From Taenia hydatigena (lineage: Eukaryota > Platyhelminthes > Cestoda > Cyclophyllidea > Taeniidae): a stretch of DNA of 64,000 nt. Within the stretch, counting starts at the first letter, position 1; every line of letters begins with the position of its first letter. Shown piece by piece: positions 36,221 to 48,469 of this stretch. The stretch is from NCBI GenBank assembly GCA_036345935.2, contig JADWOT020000001.1, forward strand, positions 12,404,623-12,468,622, read 5' to 3'. The position numbers and the translations under genes are program-made. The notes under the pieces are model-generated. The model made no database searches. It saw nothing but the letters and a program-made list of their open reading frames with translations, and was not told where the DNA came from.

Positions 36221-36541
36221 TAACTGCGGACGTGGAGTCGGAGTCGGTGAAGCATGAAGAGGGCGAGCGGAGTCCATCAACAGCATTGGAAGGGGAAGAC
36301 GTCGAAGATGAAGAGAATATTGAAGAGTTCTTTACGGTGGGGGCACTGCCACGTGACCGTAGAGGTGAAGAAGTTATAAATAGCTCCCACCTCATTCTTA
36401 TTACCGACGTCTGGCCCGGGTCTGCAGACAGTACGGAGAACACCTTAAATTTGGCCTCCATTGACGCAGACAATTGGCGCAGGAATAGAGAGCGCCCCAA
36501 CGTTGCCGGAACTGCCAGCGCCGCACAAGTCGCGGTCTTCG
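36221..36541 (+). CDS. Possible internal exon, acidic protein
   Basis: An acceptor-like pyrimidine run ending ACTTGAACAG (to 36220) precedes a frame open for 107 codons. It reads acidic (HEEGERSPSTALEGEDVEDEE) and then mixed sequence (VGALPRDRRGEEVINSSHLI). A donor-like G/GTGGGT follows at 36542. There is no recognisable domain. Both splice sites and the open frame agree, but the donor is weak, and the gene's other exons are not identified. Confidence 0.3.
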
Positions 36542-36789
36542 GTGGGTTGCACACATGTATTCAATTAAACTGCACAAAGCCAAACAGAATAATGTAGCAA
36601 ATGACTGCCTGCACTTTGTCCATTTTAGTGGTGCAAGCGTCTGCGAAGATGGCTAAAGGGAGTGTTTCGTTGTTGTGCTTGCCCTGTTTGTGAATAGAAT
36701 ATTTATTGCCATCATTACAGTTGATGGTTTGTTGCTCTACTACGTCTTGTCACTTGAGTGTGATGTGAATGACGGTGCGATGGTTTGGT

Positions 36790-37110
36790 GGTGGAAGAGA
36801 AAGTAGAAAGAAGGGAAAAAGAGGGTGCATCTGCAATGGAAGTAGAAATGGAAGAATGGGAGAGAGAAAGAGAGAGGTTGGGGGAAATGGGAAGAATAAG
36901 AGAGGTGCGAGTGCGAGTGTGCGAATGAATGAATGAATGAATGAATGAATGCGGTGGTAGTAAAAGTAGTGCTCATTGACGAAAAGGCATTACTTGAAGT
37001 GAAGGGATAAAAAAAGGAGGAAGGAGAGAAAGAAGGCAGGAAGGAGGGAGGGAGGGAAGAGGTCTACTAGCAGCGTATAAGTAGTTGAGAGGAAGAGGAG
37101 GGAGGCAAAG
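36790..37110. repeat. Purine-rich low-complexity tract with (GAAT)7
   Basis: Long plus-strand runs of GGAAGA/GAGAGA type, with GAAT repeated seven times at 36923-36950. No gene. Pyrimidine-side open frames are artefacts of composition. Confidence 0.85.
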
Positions 37111-37194
37111 TAATAGGTCTACTGGTAAGTTGTAAGTAGGGGCGCCTTAGGCTGATAGCGTACTAATTGAGTAGTTGTGGTGATGGATGGGTAG

Positions 37195-37380
37195 ACGGGG
37201 GTGAGTGAGTGTGTGTGTGCAAGAGTAGTGTTAGGAGTAAGTGCACCGGAGGGAACGGGTGCGTGCGTGTGTGTGTGTGCGAGAGGAGAAGGCGATGGAG
37301 TAGTGGGAGGTGGAGAGTGCACCGTGAGAATAGGTGCATGCGGGCAGGCGGGCGGGCGAGCGGGCATGGGTGGACGACTG
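37195..37380. repeat. GT/GC-rich low-complexity tract
   Basis: Short GTGTGTGTG runs and GGCGGGCGAGCGGGC-like sequence. The Pro/His/Thr-rich minus-strand frame (37119-37562) follows from this composition. Confidence 0.75.
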
Positions 37381-37469
37381 TGGGAGAACGATACAACGGA
37401 GACAGGAGACAGAGGAGGAGAGGGAATTGGAGGGGATATTGGGGATAATACTAGGAGGAAGTGAGTAGC

Positions 37470-38325
37470 GAAAAGGCGTCTCACATGGAACAATGCTACA
37501 AAATTCCATTCAGAGGGAGCAAAACTCGCCGTCTCTTCTCGATCGATACCACAAAATTCCATTCAAAAGGAACAAATATCGCCATCACATGTCGATCATT
37601 ACCACGAAATTCCATTCAAGAAGAGCAATATTCGCCATCTCGTATCCATCACTGCCACAAAATTCCATTCTAAGAGAGCAAATATCGCAATCTCATGTCG
37701 GTCAATACCACAAAATTTCATTCAGAACGAGCAAAATTCGCCTTCTCATTTCAATCAATACTACAAAATTCCATTCAAAGGGAGCGAAATTCGCCATCCC
37801 GTGTCGATCAATACTACGAAACTTCATTTTAAAGAGAACATAATTCGGCGTCCCGTTTTGATCTATACCACGAAATTTCATGCGAATCATGTAAAATTTT
37901 CCGTCTCATCTTGATCAATACTACAAAATTCCATTCAAAGAGATCAATACACACCGCCCTGTTCAAAGTCTGCAAATTCCGCCCCCTCACGTTGATGAAT
38001 ACCACAAAATTCGATTTAAAGCGAGCAAATTTCGCCATCTCATGTTGATCGGTACTACAAGATCCCGTTCATAGAGAGCAAATTTCGCCGTCTCATAGCG
38101 ACCAGTACTACAATATTTCACTTAAATCTAGCAAAATTCGCCTTTTCGTGTCAATAATAGAATAAGATTCCGTTTGAAGAGAGCGAATTTCGCCGCTTTT
38201 GGTAGGAAAGGCTACAAAGTTCCATTCAAAGGTGTAAATTTGGCGTCTAATGCCGATCAATGCTATAAAATTCACTTCAAAGTAAGTGAAATCCGCCGTC
38301 TTTTGCCAATAATATCAGAATGTGA
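37470..38325. repeat. 53-bp minisatellite array outside the palindrome
   Basis: About 16 units of the family found at 34.9-35.4 kb and in the same orientation. For example, successive units start at 37761 and 37814. The far end (38.05-38.3 kb) is more degenerate. Long open frames in the array (for example 37493-37843) arise because the repeat is poor in stops and are not genes. Confidence 0.88.
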
Positions 38326-39477
38326 TAATTTTTCTTTAAGCAAAACATTAAGTCCATATGCAGAAACCATCCCAGATCTCAAACCAACACAGACACTTTT
38401 GTTACAGCACTGACACGCTGTTGCTTGTGGCATTTGATTCATCCAGGAAGAAATCAAACCCCGCATAAAAAAGCCCTTATAACTATCGTAAGATCATAAA
38501 GTACCCTCAGATGGCAAACCTGTTGATTCGATGTACAGACTCTTGCCCACAAATGATTGGGAAATTCGACCCCCGCCTTTCGTCATAATTTGATATAGAC
38601 TTAAAGCAGCGAAGATCCGTAGACACCATCCCGGTTTAAAATGTGCTTAAGGTAAATAGGTGCAGTTTATATTAGCATTTAACCAAGTAAGTTACTAGAA
38701 TTCGAGTATTTCACTACGAGCATTACACAAACCATGAATGCAGCAAGCCTCAAAAGTCGATAGCCACGATTTCATATGAGTGTGCGCATGCATAAAATAA
38801 GTCAAAAGCTTCCAAAACCAACACTAATATACCTGGACTCATTAGAGCAAATCCCGAACCATACATAGCAACCACTAAGCCAAAGCCCATCGTTTCATAT
38901 ACGCCGCTGAACACATTAAAAGGGTACTGGGGATGAATAAAAGAAAGCGAGGGTGACAAATATTGTTGTTGAATGTTAGAATCCAAATGTATAGACATAA
39001 TCCTAATTATTTTGCAAAACTAGGCAGGATTTTTGACAAGTGCAATTTTGTAAGACATTTGTACGAGACTTTGAATGTAATTTTCGTACAAATGATTTTT
39101 TATTATACAGACTAGTTAATAGTAAGTCCTCCGCCAGATTTTCCACTACTTTTTAATAACTAATGTGCAATTTTTTAATCTACTCACATCTTATCTTTAA
39201 TCACATTAATCGAAAGTGGTATAATCATGCGGCATTTATGTTTGTTTAAACATACCATTTGGACGAGAGGTACGAATACAACATGAATCTCTCGAAGCAG
39301 ATCTAGGCCGCCTTACAATCCTCTATTAATATGCTACTGTTTTACGGCTTTGTGTCGAAAAATGACGGTGTCTCAGAACAGTGAACCGCCTCGTTTTAGG
39401 CATAAGCGCAGGGATGGGGAGGAGAATGAAGATGCCCCTGCAAATGTTGTCGATATGAATAACGTGCAGAATATCTA
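38326..39477. other. Intergenic between minisatellite and 39.5-kb remnant
   Basis: AT-rich and nothing recognised. Confidence 0.45.
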
Positions 39478-39600
39478 AAACGCTTTTAGCATGAATTGCA
39501 GGGGTGTTTCCTGTAAGGAATGGAGAACGCGGCTAGTTTTCTTTTGTTTAGACCACTATGATTTAGCAGTAATTAAAATATTCAACACAAAAATTGGTGC
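39478..39600 (+). pseudogene. Possible remnant of a non-LTR retrotransposon endonuclease
   Basis: The frame reads MNCRGVSCKEWRTRLVFFCL and then D-x-x-D-L-A-V-I, which resembles the opening of apurinic endonuclease domains (N-x-R-G ... D-V-x-x-x-Q-E-T). The expected Q-E-T is not intact, and no downstream reverse transcriptase was recognised. Weak. Confidence 0.22.
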
Positions 39601-40427
39601 GTGTGTTGTCTGTTCAGCTCTCAATCTCACCCACGATCGCCTAGATGGTCATTGTACCTTCGTTGGGTGGGTTGGCCTCCAAGCCACGCTAGTAGCTTCA
39701 ATCCTTTCCACACGCCGAACATTTTTACTTTGATCAGGTATCATCTCAACTTTTACCTTCAGACGACTCTCAAAGAGCTACAGCGGCATTCACAAAATGC
39801 ATCTTAGCACGCGTGCTTTATGTACTCACTTATAAATCCTGCATTTTGGCACCCAGATAAAGCTAATGCAAAGTCATGCCCATTCGATTATGCTGCCGAA
39901 TACAAAAGGCATTATTAAGGTAACTGTGTTTGCATAATATAATCAGTGCACAAATAAGCTGCAGTTAGTGGATCCATCCACAAATACTGAAAACAGTAGC
40001 ACTAAGAAGGGTCACCGTTTTTAAAATAGGGAACCGTCCGTCGGAGAATGCTTTCCAATCATTCAAAGAAAGTGATGCGAGCAAAGGTCCACTCACTCTC
40101 CTCAAGGTGTTTGGACGGCTCAACTACGTGTATGCCATCGTCATGGATTCGGGGAAGAGGACTCGTGAAATCGAAGTTTGCCATAGACTCCTCGATCTTG
40201 TCAGGCATCAAACCGACTTTCGCTAGCTCTTCTCAATCAAGTGGAACTGTCTCCACGTGAGGAACACCATCTCCGTTAAGTGCGTAATGGGGACTGCGGT
40301 CCACTAGCTGTGTTTCCTTGCAGTACGCAGCCTCGAGAAGCAAAGGATCACGTCGATCGTCCACGAAGTCAATTCAGGTGGCCTGAGATGTTAGCTGGGA
40401 GGAAAGGCAAGGTGATCGCAATGTGCC

Positions 40428-40940
40428 GGAAGCTACCTTGTCCCAATCGACAGCGCCATAAAAGTGCAGATCCCTAGCTTTTGTGATGTCTGGACGCTCC
40501 TTATGATTGTGTATGAGGCAGGACTGGGACAAAGCCTGCAGTGACTTTGAGAGCTTTTTACCTCCCTTATGCTATAGCGACCTGATCTCGTCCACCGCAT
40601 TACATCGATCCCTCCACTAGCATTCGGATGCACTGGTCCTGACAAAATGTAGGCAACCGGAAGAGCCAGACTCCACGCATGTGCCTTTGTTGTAATTTCT
40701 ATCCTATTGGCTAGTTTTACGTGCCATGAAATGGGGAGTTGTGCAAAAGTCGTGCGCTTCTGGCGGATTCTCATCCTCTGGCATGTCATATGGCCGATCA
40801 TAGTCAGCAATGGGAATATGACCCGAGTCTGAGAGGAGCTCGTTCTCGGGTTTGACGTCCTCCTGCACAATGGTCATGGCATGAAGACATTGCAGACCAC
40901 AAATCGTTACAGAAGCGTAAAATCACGCATCACCTTCAGA
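40428..40940 (-). pseudogene. Decayed AGC-type Ser/Thr protein kinase pseudogene
   Basis: Read on the minus strand, the landmarks of an AGC kinase C-lobe appear in order: EGDA-stop-FYA and GLQCLH (helix E), IVQEDVKPEN (catalytic loop, with HRD replaced by QED), DSGHIPIADYD (the DFG position is DYD), HDFCTTPHFMA (activation segment end), TKAHAWSLALPVAYILSGP (helix F/G region), KERPD, and AVDWDKV (end of the domain). The first part and the last part are in one frame and the TKAHAWSL part is in another, so at least two frameshifts and several stops are present. No intron interrupts the domain, which fits a retroposed copy. The exact subfamily (PKC, S6K or NDR-like) is unclear. Confidence 0.72.
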
Positions 40941-43900
40941 CACGTCGTCAGCGTGGCAGACGAGAGTAAAAGGATAGAGAACACTACCTTTGCACAGCAC
41001 GCAGGTGGGTGGTCCGTGAGGTCGCAGACCACAGAGGAGTGCGGAAAGAAAAGTCGACTGGTTGTGAAGCAGTATAAGCCTCACGAGGATGCACACATGA
41101 GAGCTGAGGGATTGCACGAAAATGTGTTCAATTGCTTATGACGTGATTTTGTCACTTTATTGAGTGAGAAGTGCTTCATTAATCATGGAATAAGTGCCTC
41201 AAAAAATAAACCTTGTCACGTCGAACCGTGGTGGCTGCATCGGTCCAACGTCGGCACGACAGAATACTGAAGTGAAATAAACGGTGCAGTAAACCAACGC
41301 GATTCATCTACCTTAGCGGCATATGCCTTTCAGTAAGCCAATCAGCTACGAGAATGTTTCCTACTGGCTCCCTGCGTGTGGTGCGCACCCAAGCGGCGTG
41401 TGTGAGCGAAGTCGTTTGTCTGCATCTCCATGGCCTTCATCCGTTCCTCCAAAAAAATAGGAAGGAAATGAGGTGATGTTGTTAAGGATAGTGAAGATTT
41501 CGCTGGCTGTAAAGGAAGAGGCAATCCATGTATAGCGGATTCAAATTTTAACCAAACCACATAGTTAGGCTCATATGCCCCTTGTACTCTTCCTCTCCTT
41601 GTTAACATTGAGTACAGGATTCTGTGCCGCCTATTTGCCGCTTTAATCTACTCCCACCTTGTGAATCCGAGGCGTCTGACTTAGTAGCACACACGCTCTA
41701 CTAATGCATGGGCCAAATCCACACTCACATTCCACGAGGGAAAGATGGACTCTTACACCATGAAGTAATTGCAGACTACACGTCTGTTTGTATGGCCGTC
41801 TTCTTTTACTCGACTAAAACGGATTGTATGCTTGTACAAAACGCTGGGCACAGTGTGTGAAATGCTGATGTGAGTATGCAGACAGAGGTTTAGTTGCCAG
41901 GACAATGTTGTAATGCCATCTGACACCTCGTCCTGTAAACCTCCAATCAGTCAGTAAGTAATGTTTAGTTACGTCAGGAGTGACTGCCAGTTTTGTAAAT
42001 TCACTAGATATGATTGACAGCCTCTAAATGAGGCGCGTGATTGGTTAGTTTTGCGTGACAGCCAAACAGCATGGCATCGCACCGACAATTAAGAAAGCGC
42101 GCTTGACTGGAGTTGCGGGCACAATCAAAACTCAGTTCAAATGGGTCTTGGTGAATTAGTGAGTGCAAACACATTTCGCTCTTATAATTTGTGGACTTGG
42201 AATTCCAGCATTTGGACACTACTCAAATGGTTTCACTGTGAACTCTCTAACAGCATCAGCTTGGCGTTATTGTGCGACGTTGTGTGGGCCATGTGAGGAG
42301 CTAATGGCAAACTCCGATCACTTTCACTTGCAGACGTGACGTCGCATTACATCGTCATGAATTCCTAGTGCCTGGCACATTGCAACACATCGGGATATGT
42401 TTCCTGCGTCCAATTTGATGCATGCGTGCAGTTGCAGCCACAACAATGGAGCCACATGGGCAAGGGATCATCATTGGAAGTCCAACTGTCAAGAGACTAA
42501 TAACACGTGTTGGCTAGTAGTTGTTCAAAATTAGCTCTTCATGGGCCTTTGCTTAAAATGACTTCCATTATGATTATGGCCATATTCTCATCCACTAGGA
42601 GTTTCAGGCACGTGCATAAAAGTTGTTAATGCGAATGAATGCAAGCAGCCTTTGTATCATCTCTCTTTTGTGTTCCACCATATTTGGGAGTTAAGGTACC
42701 AAAACTTGACACAAGATTTGACTGGTCAATCTCCAGGACAGTGCGATGATTGTGGTACTAATTCCAAGCGTTTGAGGCATCATCAGAACTCCGAAAACGC
42801 ATATGATGTTTAGGTTTAAACGGATTTATTGACTTAGCAAGAAGTGCATTTAGCATAACTAGTATTAACACAAGGTGAAAAGGCAGTGAGAGATCAGCGT
42901 ATGGCATTACATTGCTGTGTTTGTTACCGTTCTGACTAGTGATGAAAGTGGTAGAGAATGGTGATGTATAATGTTCTAATGAAGAATCAGGAGATGGATG
43001 GAAGTGGATTGAAGCAGACCAGCATGGTGCAGTAATGTTCACGTATTCGGTTACGAAAATAGTGAGCGAGTGTGTGTCAGTCCTCTCGTTAGTTGCGCAA
43101 TGGCAAAATGGCTATGTTGCACGTTAGTGATACTCTAAACTGGTGATGAAAGTAGACCCTCATTTTGCCTTGTCTCTCCTCATCTTACCTACACCATGTT
43201 ATGCCTCGATACGTTGAATCTTGTTGCGCTGAGCTAAGGCAACTCTATGCTGCACCACTCTGCAAATAGAACTGACATACTGCTTGATAGTAGACATCTC
43301 CTGCCTAGTCACGTGAAGTGTCTATTGGTTGGGTAAACGGCAATGCTCATTACCTCCTTCATACAATACCTCAACAGCACTGCCTTCTCTCATATGCCCA
43401 AGACTCACAAATGATCGATCTCTAGTTCCACATTTTAGACAGTCGACTCCAACGAAATACCTCCGAATGGTCGTACCATCGGTACTGTCACCGGCCAGTG
43501 CATTTTACCGAAAGCTGTTTCCTCTCAGACACGTGAAGTGACTGCAGGCATGGTAAGATAATTGACTGACTACGCCTCTTTGATTCGTAAACATCCCAAC
43601 ACGCATACGTCCCTCAACAAACTTTAATTGCCCACTGCTGTTCCCCTTTATTCGGGTGTGGGTGGATACCTCGTAGTGGAACAGTGAAGCCCCCAAGTGT
43701 CCAAGGAACGACGGACACAAGAGCAGCATCGGAAAAGAAAAGGCCAGAGACCAGCGATCTTGAATAGGTGGCGTATTTTATCAAAGAATTAGTAGTGCTT
43801 CTCATTCGCTTCCGCTTCTTTCACATTTACTATGATGCACGAAATTCAGCTGAGGTGAGAAATCACACGGGCAACTGAAGCCTATTCTCACAAAACAACC

Positions 43901-44374
43901 TGCAAGAGATTATGTCCAAAATCGACACTAGGTGGCGCTGTGGGACGACGCGACACTCGTCTTTGGTCAATCGACAACCAACCGTCAAACATGCTCTTCT
44001 ACGCGTTTCATCGTCCTCTACTATTCATCTTGCTTCCCATTGTCGTTCCTACCATCCAGTTTTCGTCAGTGCTTCACTCGCGCTTTTTTCCTCCTCGACT
44101 CCCGGTCTCCTTCTCGTGCTGCAATTTCGCCACCTCCCTCTCCATCTCCTCGTCACTCGGCCAGTCTAGAAATGTCAAAAGCCCAAAACAGATAGATATC
44201 GTAAAAATTCATGGCAAATTATTATACCAATCCCTCCTTCATTCCACGTGTTATGTTCTTCCCCTTCTCCCTCACTTTATTTGCATGCAGCATTTCAATG
44301 TAATCACAACTGATATCCCAGTTTAAACCACTTGGAAAAGAAAAACTATAGTTAACCTCCTTAAGTATGTCATG
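40941..44374. other. Gene-poor stretch
   Basis: Upstream of the kinase pseudogene the N-lobe should lie at about 40.94-41.3 kb, but no glycine loop or Val-x-Lys motif can be read. From 41.3 to 44.4 kb only short unrelated frames are seen. Confidence 0.45.
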
Positions 44375-44856
44375 CTATATTAGCTCACGTTTTCCCAGTA
44401 AGTTAGGGGGGAGAAATAAATAACGAAGCACCACAACACTGTGCAGAGACATCCTACGATCACCTTTTTAATGCCCTTCTCGCTCTCCTCACTCTCATTC
44501 CTCCCTTTCTCTCGGCTTCTTGCCTCTTTTCTTACTCAATTATTCCTTCGTCCCTTTCAGCTAAACGACCATGCTACTTCACATTCTCCAGGTAATTGCA
44601 ATTATAGCCATTGTCCTCCTGAAGTATGAGGCAAAGATTCGTCCAGGTTTAAAGGTGGGAATACCCCTTCAATAGCTGCGTCTCATTCCTTGGGACTAAG
44701 TACCCGATTCCTTTAATCAATTCACACCTTACACATCTCTTACTATGCCACTTTTACTTTTATGCACCTTACATGCGGCAGCAACCGCCAAATCGATGGC
44801 AGCAGTAGTAGCAGCTGACCCACCCACCTCACTTTGGAAGCACTTTAACGAGGTGC
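44375..44856 (+). repeat. Direct repeat of about 480 bp, copy 1
   Basis: Begins CTATATTAGCTC, continues through CCAGTAAGTTAGG and GTGCAGAGACATCCTA, a pyrimidine-rich stretch, and the TCGATGGCAG run, and ends near ACGAGGTGC. Copy 2 starts 885 bp downstream. Neither carries an intact gene; substitutions in the shared minus-strand frame are mostly amino-acid-changing. Confidence 0.82.
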
Positions 44857-45259
44857 GCGTGATTAGACTTAATAAAATCAGACTAAATTGGACTGGATCA
44901 GAGCAGAATAGACTAGCCATCTCTGCTAGACCAGGACAGACTAGGATAAGATACAAAAAGAAGAAAGTGAGCAGTGCTATCTGATCCATCGTTGGTGCCT
45001 CGACCTCAGAGACGGCATCCTACGTTAGCGCTTGATTCCGTCCTATCACTCCAATTTGTCACTCCAAATCGACTAATCACAGCCCATGACACGTAAAATT
45101 AAAATCTTTTGTTTCATTCTCACGGGTATTAGGGACCAATGTACACGCGTAGGAACTAGGTCTAATAACGTCTACGAAAGGGAGGAGAAGAGGTCTTTTG
45201 TCTACTCCCCTCTTCCATGCTTTGCTTCAACTACATACTACGTGCTCTCAAACGTCGTA

Positions 45260-45728
45260 CTATATTAACTCATATTTTCCCCAGTAAGTTAGGAGGGAGA
45301 AACAAATAACGAAGTATCACAACATTGTGCAGAGACATCCTAAGATCACCGTTCCTAATGCCCTTCTCCCTCTCCTCACCCTCTCGAATTCCTGCCTCTT
45401 TTATCACTCATCTATTCATTCATCCCTTTCAGCTAAACGACCATGCTACTTCGCATTCTCCGGATAATTGCAATCATAGCCATTGTCCCCTCAGAGTACG
45501 AGGCAATGATTCGTCTAGGTCTAAAGTTGGGAATACCCCTTCGCTAGCTGCATTGCATTCTTTGGGAGTAAGTACCCGATTCCTTTAATCAATTCACACC
45601 TTACACATCTCTTACTATGCCACTTTTACTTTTGCGCACCTTGCATGCATCAACAACCCCCAAATCGATGGCAGTAGTAGTAGCAGCTGACCCACCCACC
45701 TCACTTTGGAAGCACTCCAACGAGGTGC
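45260..45728 (+). repeat. Direct repeat of about 480 bp, copy 2
   Basis: Diverged tandem partner of 44375-44856, 469 bp, with small deletions. The sequence between the copies (44857-45259) is unique. Confidence 0.82.
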
Positions 45729-47700
45729 TTACCTTCATTAAAAACCAATGTAGGCACAGCAGAGCAGGAGCATTCTCCTGAAGCCCCCAAACATAGCACA
45801 ATTAAAAAGCTATCCGTTGTTCAGACATTGACTATGTGTGGGTTCGATATCATACTGGTTTCTTACTTGCTTAACATGCATACCACCCAAACAACATTAT
45901 TCTGTGTAGTCACAAGACTTGTGATCACTAATTTAACCTCTTCCCGGATGTATCGCAATTAAAGACTTTGCAAGTATGAAATCGCTGCCATTACTCAGGT
46001 GACAAATCAACTTGTCACACCCCACTGGCCACACACTTTACCGAAGGAGAGTGTAGCATGATACACGGGAGGGGAGGAGCTTCGCGGTGGAAATGCATAC
46101 ACGTGCGGCATCTGCTAGAAGCCGCGGTGGGCCACCAGGCTTCTTATCCTCATTGCCTAATTAAACAGGTTAGTGGACGCGCCATCACTTCAATCCTGTA
46201 ATCGAAAAAGTTTCAGTCAGGCTGCACTTAGTGCAGCACAATGTCAAAGGCCTTCTCTGCCCTAACATCTGCTCCTTTTAATGCACTAAGTCATGCGCAT
46301 ATAATAATATATTTTTGTCTTGATGGAGGTGGTGTCGCTGGTAGAGCTGTCGTTCCTTAGGACTAAGCAACAATTCCGAATTCTACTGGATAGGCACTGT
46401 AACAGACAAATCCTCGTACTAGACTCTACGTAATCTCATCTTAAGGAACATTCCAAAGCATCTGTTGATGTGCTCAACTCAGATGCCATTGTGTGGCTGG
46501 AGGATACCTTGACCTGTGTGGTTGGATGAAGGGTGCAGAGTAGCATAGGTCACACCACAACTTCGCCATGCCAACATGTTATCAAAGCTGGCCAAATAAC
46601 AGGTCGTAGACCACGAAGTCAGCTTGTCTAAGCACATATGGCATTTGCTTCATTCTGTTAATTTATCCTCAAGTTGGCAAAAACCATGATGCCTACGTAA
46701 CACACTGACAGCTCCGAATGTCAGCACATGAACCTGCTGCTTTTGTCTCCATTTCTGTCAAGTCCGTTAACCGATAAGCTTTCGCAATGGTACTACCCTT
46801 CCTCTCCACAGTTCACTTTCCTGTGTCATCTGTCCTTCCTTTGCATTCCCTTAAAGTTGCTGCACTTGAGCGACTTTCTTTACTGCCAGTTGAGCAATAT
46901 TTTGCACCACCTAAAATGAATCATTAGTGGTTTTAAAAACCATCTGACAATTAGCTTTCATTCATTTACATTTTATTACGCTGCAAAGAATGCAGTACGT
47001 GCTTTATGCACTTTAATAATGGCGAATTCTGACATTAATAAGAGTAGGGAGGGGAGGAAAATCTGTCCCTCATCTTTTACTGTTGTGTTTGCGCACTTTT
47101 AGGGATGGTTTCTAGATTGTCAGGTGCTGTTGTACTTTTCCTATGACTCTTCACCTTTTGTTAGTTAGCGGGGCTTAATGAGTTATGGGACGATGTGGTG
47201 TTTGGACACAATTTCTTCTCCTTATACGGCAAAACTGGGGTTTTAGACATTCAACAGTGGTGTGAGGTCCTCAACTTTTGCACAGTGGACAAAATTTCTA
47301 TCAGTTACTGGGGCCTTCAAAGCTGACCACAACTTGTAGCACACTAGCAACGATGCAAGCATTGTGCAGGATCAAGTGGAGTACAGCACTCTGTTGTTGA
47401 TGTATCGTTGTGCAAGTGCGTAGGCATTTTAACAGGCTCGCCTGCTTCCCAAACAATGAACACATCTACTCATTCATTTATACACACATACAGTGCGCAC
47501 GTACATTGTCTGCATGCACGCTTATATGCGCAGAAATATATATCGATAAATTCAGTTTTTCTACCATCCCTTTGCACCCCTTGAGCATGTAGTCCCAAGT
47601 GACTATACAAGTGCATTTATATATTGCTTATTACTCACGATTATTATTATTTTTGTGGAGGAAAAAACATGTGTTCGTCATAATCCAAATATTACCTTTA
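45729..47700. other. Gene-poor stretch before the third H2A locus
   Basis: Nothing recognised beyond short frames. Confidence 0.45.
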
Positions 47701-47803
47701 TCTGAGGTGAAAGTTAAATGAAAATACATGGCTTCTCTCGCACACAATCCAGTCAGGCGAGGCGCAGTCACCTGTTCATTGCAGCAGGATGATTAGTACG
47801 CAA

Positions 47804-47912
47804 CCAATGGCAGAGGGCGTTGGCGTTGGCAAACCAATGAGATGTGCAAATTGGTTAGACTGCTCTGTGACCAATGAGAAGTGTACCTCAGTGTGATAAA
47901 TGTGGCTTATAA
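47804..47912 (+). promoter_or_regulatory. H2A promoter, third copy
   Basis: CCAAT motifs at 47804-47808, 47834-47838 and 47871-47875, an inverted ATTGG at 47850-47854, and the TATA box CTTATAA at 47906-47912. It has more intact CCAAT boxes than the arm promoters. Confidence 0.78.
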
Positions 47913-47989
47913 GGCAGGAGCAGTGCGGCATGTGACGGAACCACGCTTCAATCGGTTTGCTGTTTGGTGTGTCGACGGAGAGAGAATAA

Positions 47990-48385
<396 letters not shown>

Positions 48386-48453
48386 GTCGACCGAGTGCCT
48401 TACTGACCGCTGGACTGACTTGATGAGTCTGCTGCAACCATGAACGTGACAAC

Positions 48454-48469
48454 GGCCCTTGTGAGGGCC
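48454..48469 (+). promoter_or_regulatory. Histone mRNA 3' stem-loop, third H2A
   Basis: GGCCCTTGTGAGGGCC: same stem as the arm copies, loop TGTG instead of TTTG, followed by GGAAAGAC. The element is conserved although the surrounding 3' flank has diverged. Confidence 0.92.

Noticed and set aside
37119..37562. 147-codon Pro/His/Thr-rich frame
   Set aside because: Reads through GT-rich and purine-rich low-complexity DNA and into the minisatellite.
37493..37843. 116-codon frame with repeated NSIQ/KIPF/FHSK-like motifs
   Set aside because: Translation of the 53-bp minisatellite. 53 is not a multiple of 3, so the motifs change frame each unit; a stop-poor repeat explains the frame.
44729..45801. 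Minus-strand frames shared by the two 480-bp repeats
   Set aside because: Differences between the copies in the shared frame are mostly amino-acid-changing, and the ends diverge, so coding is unlikely.
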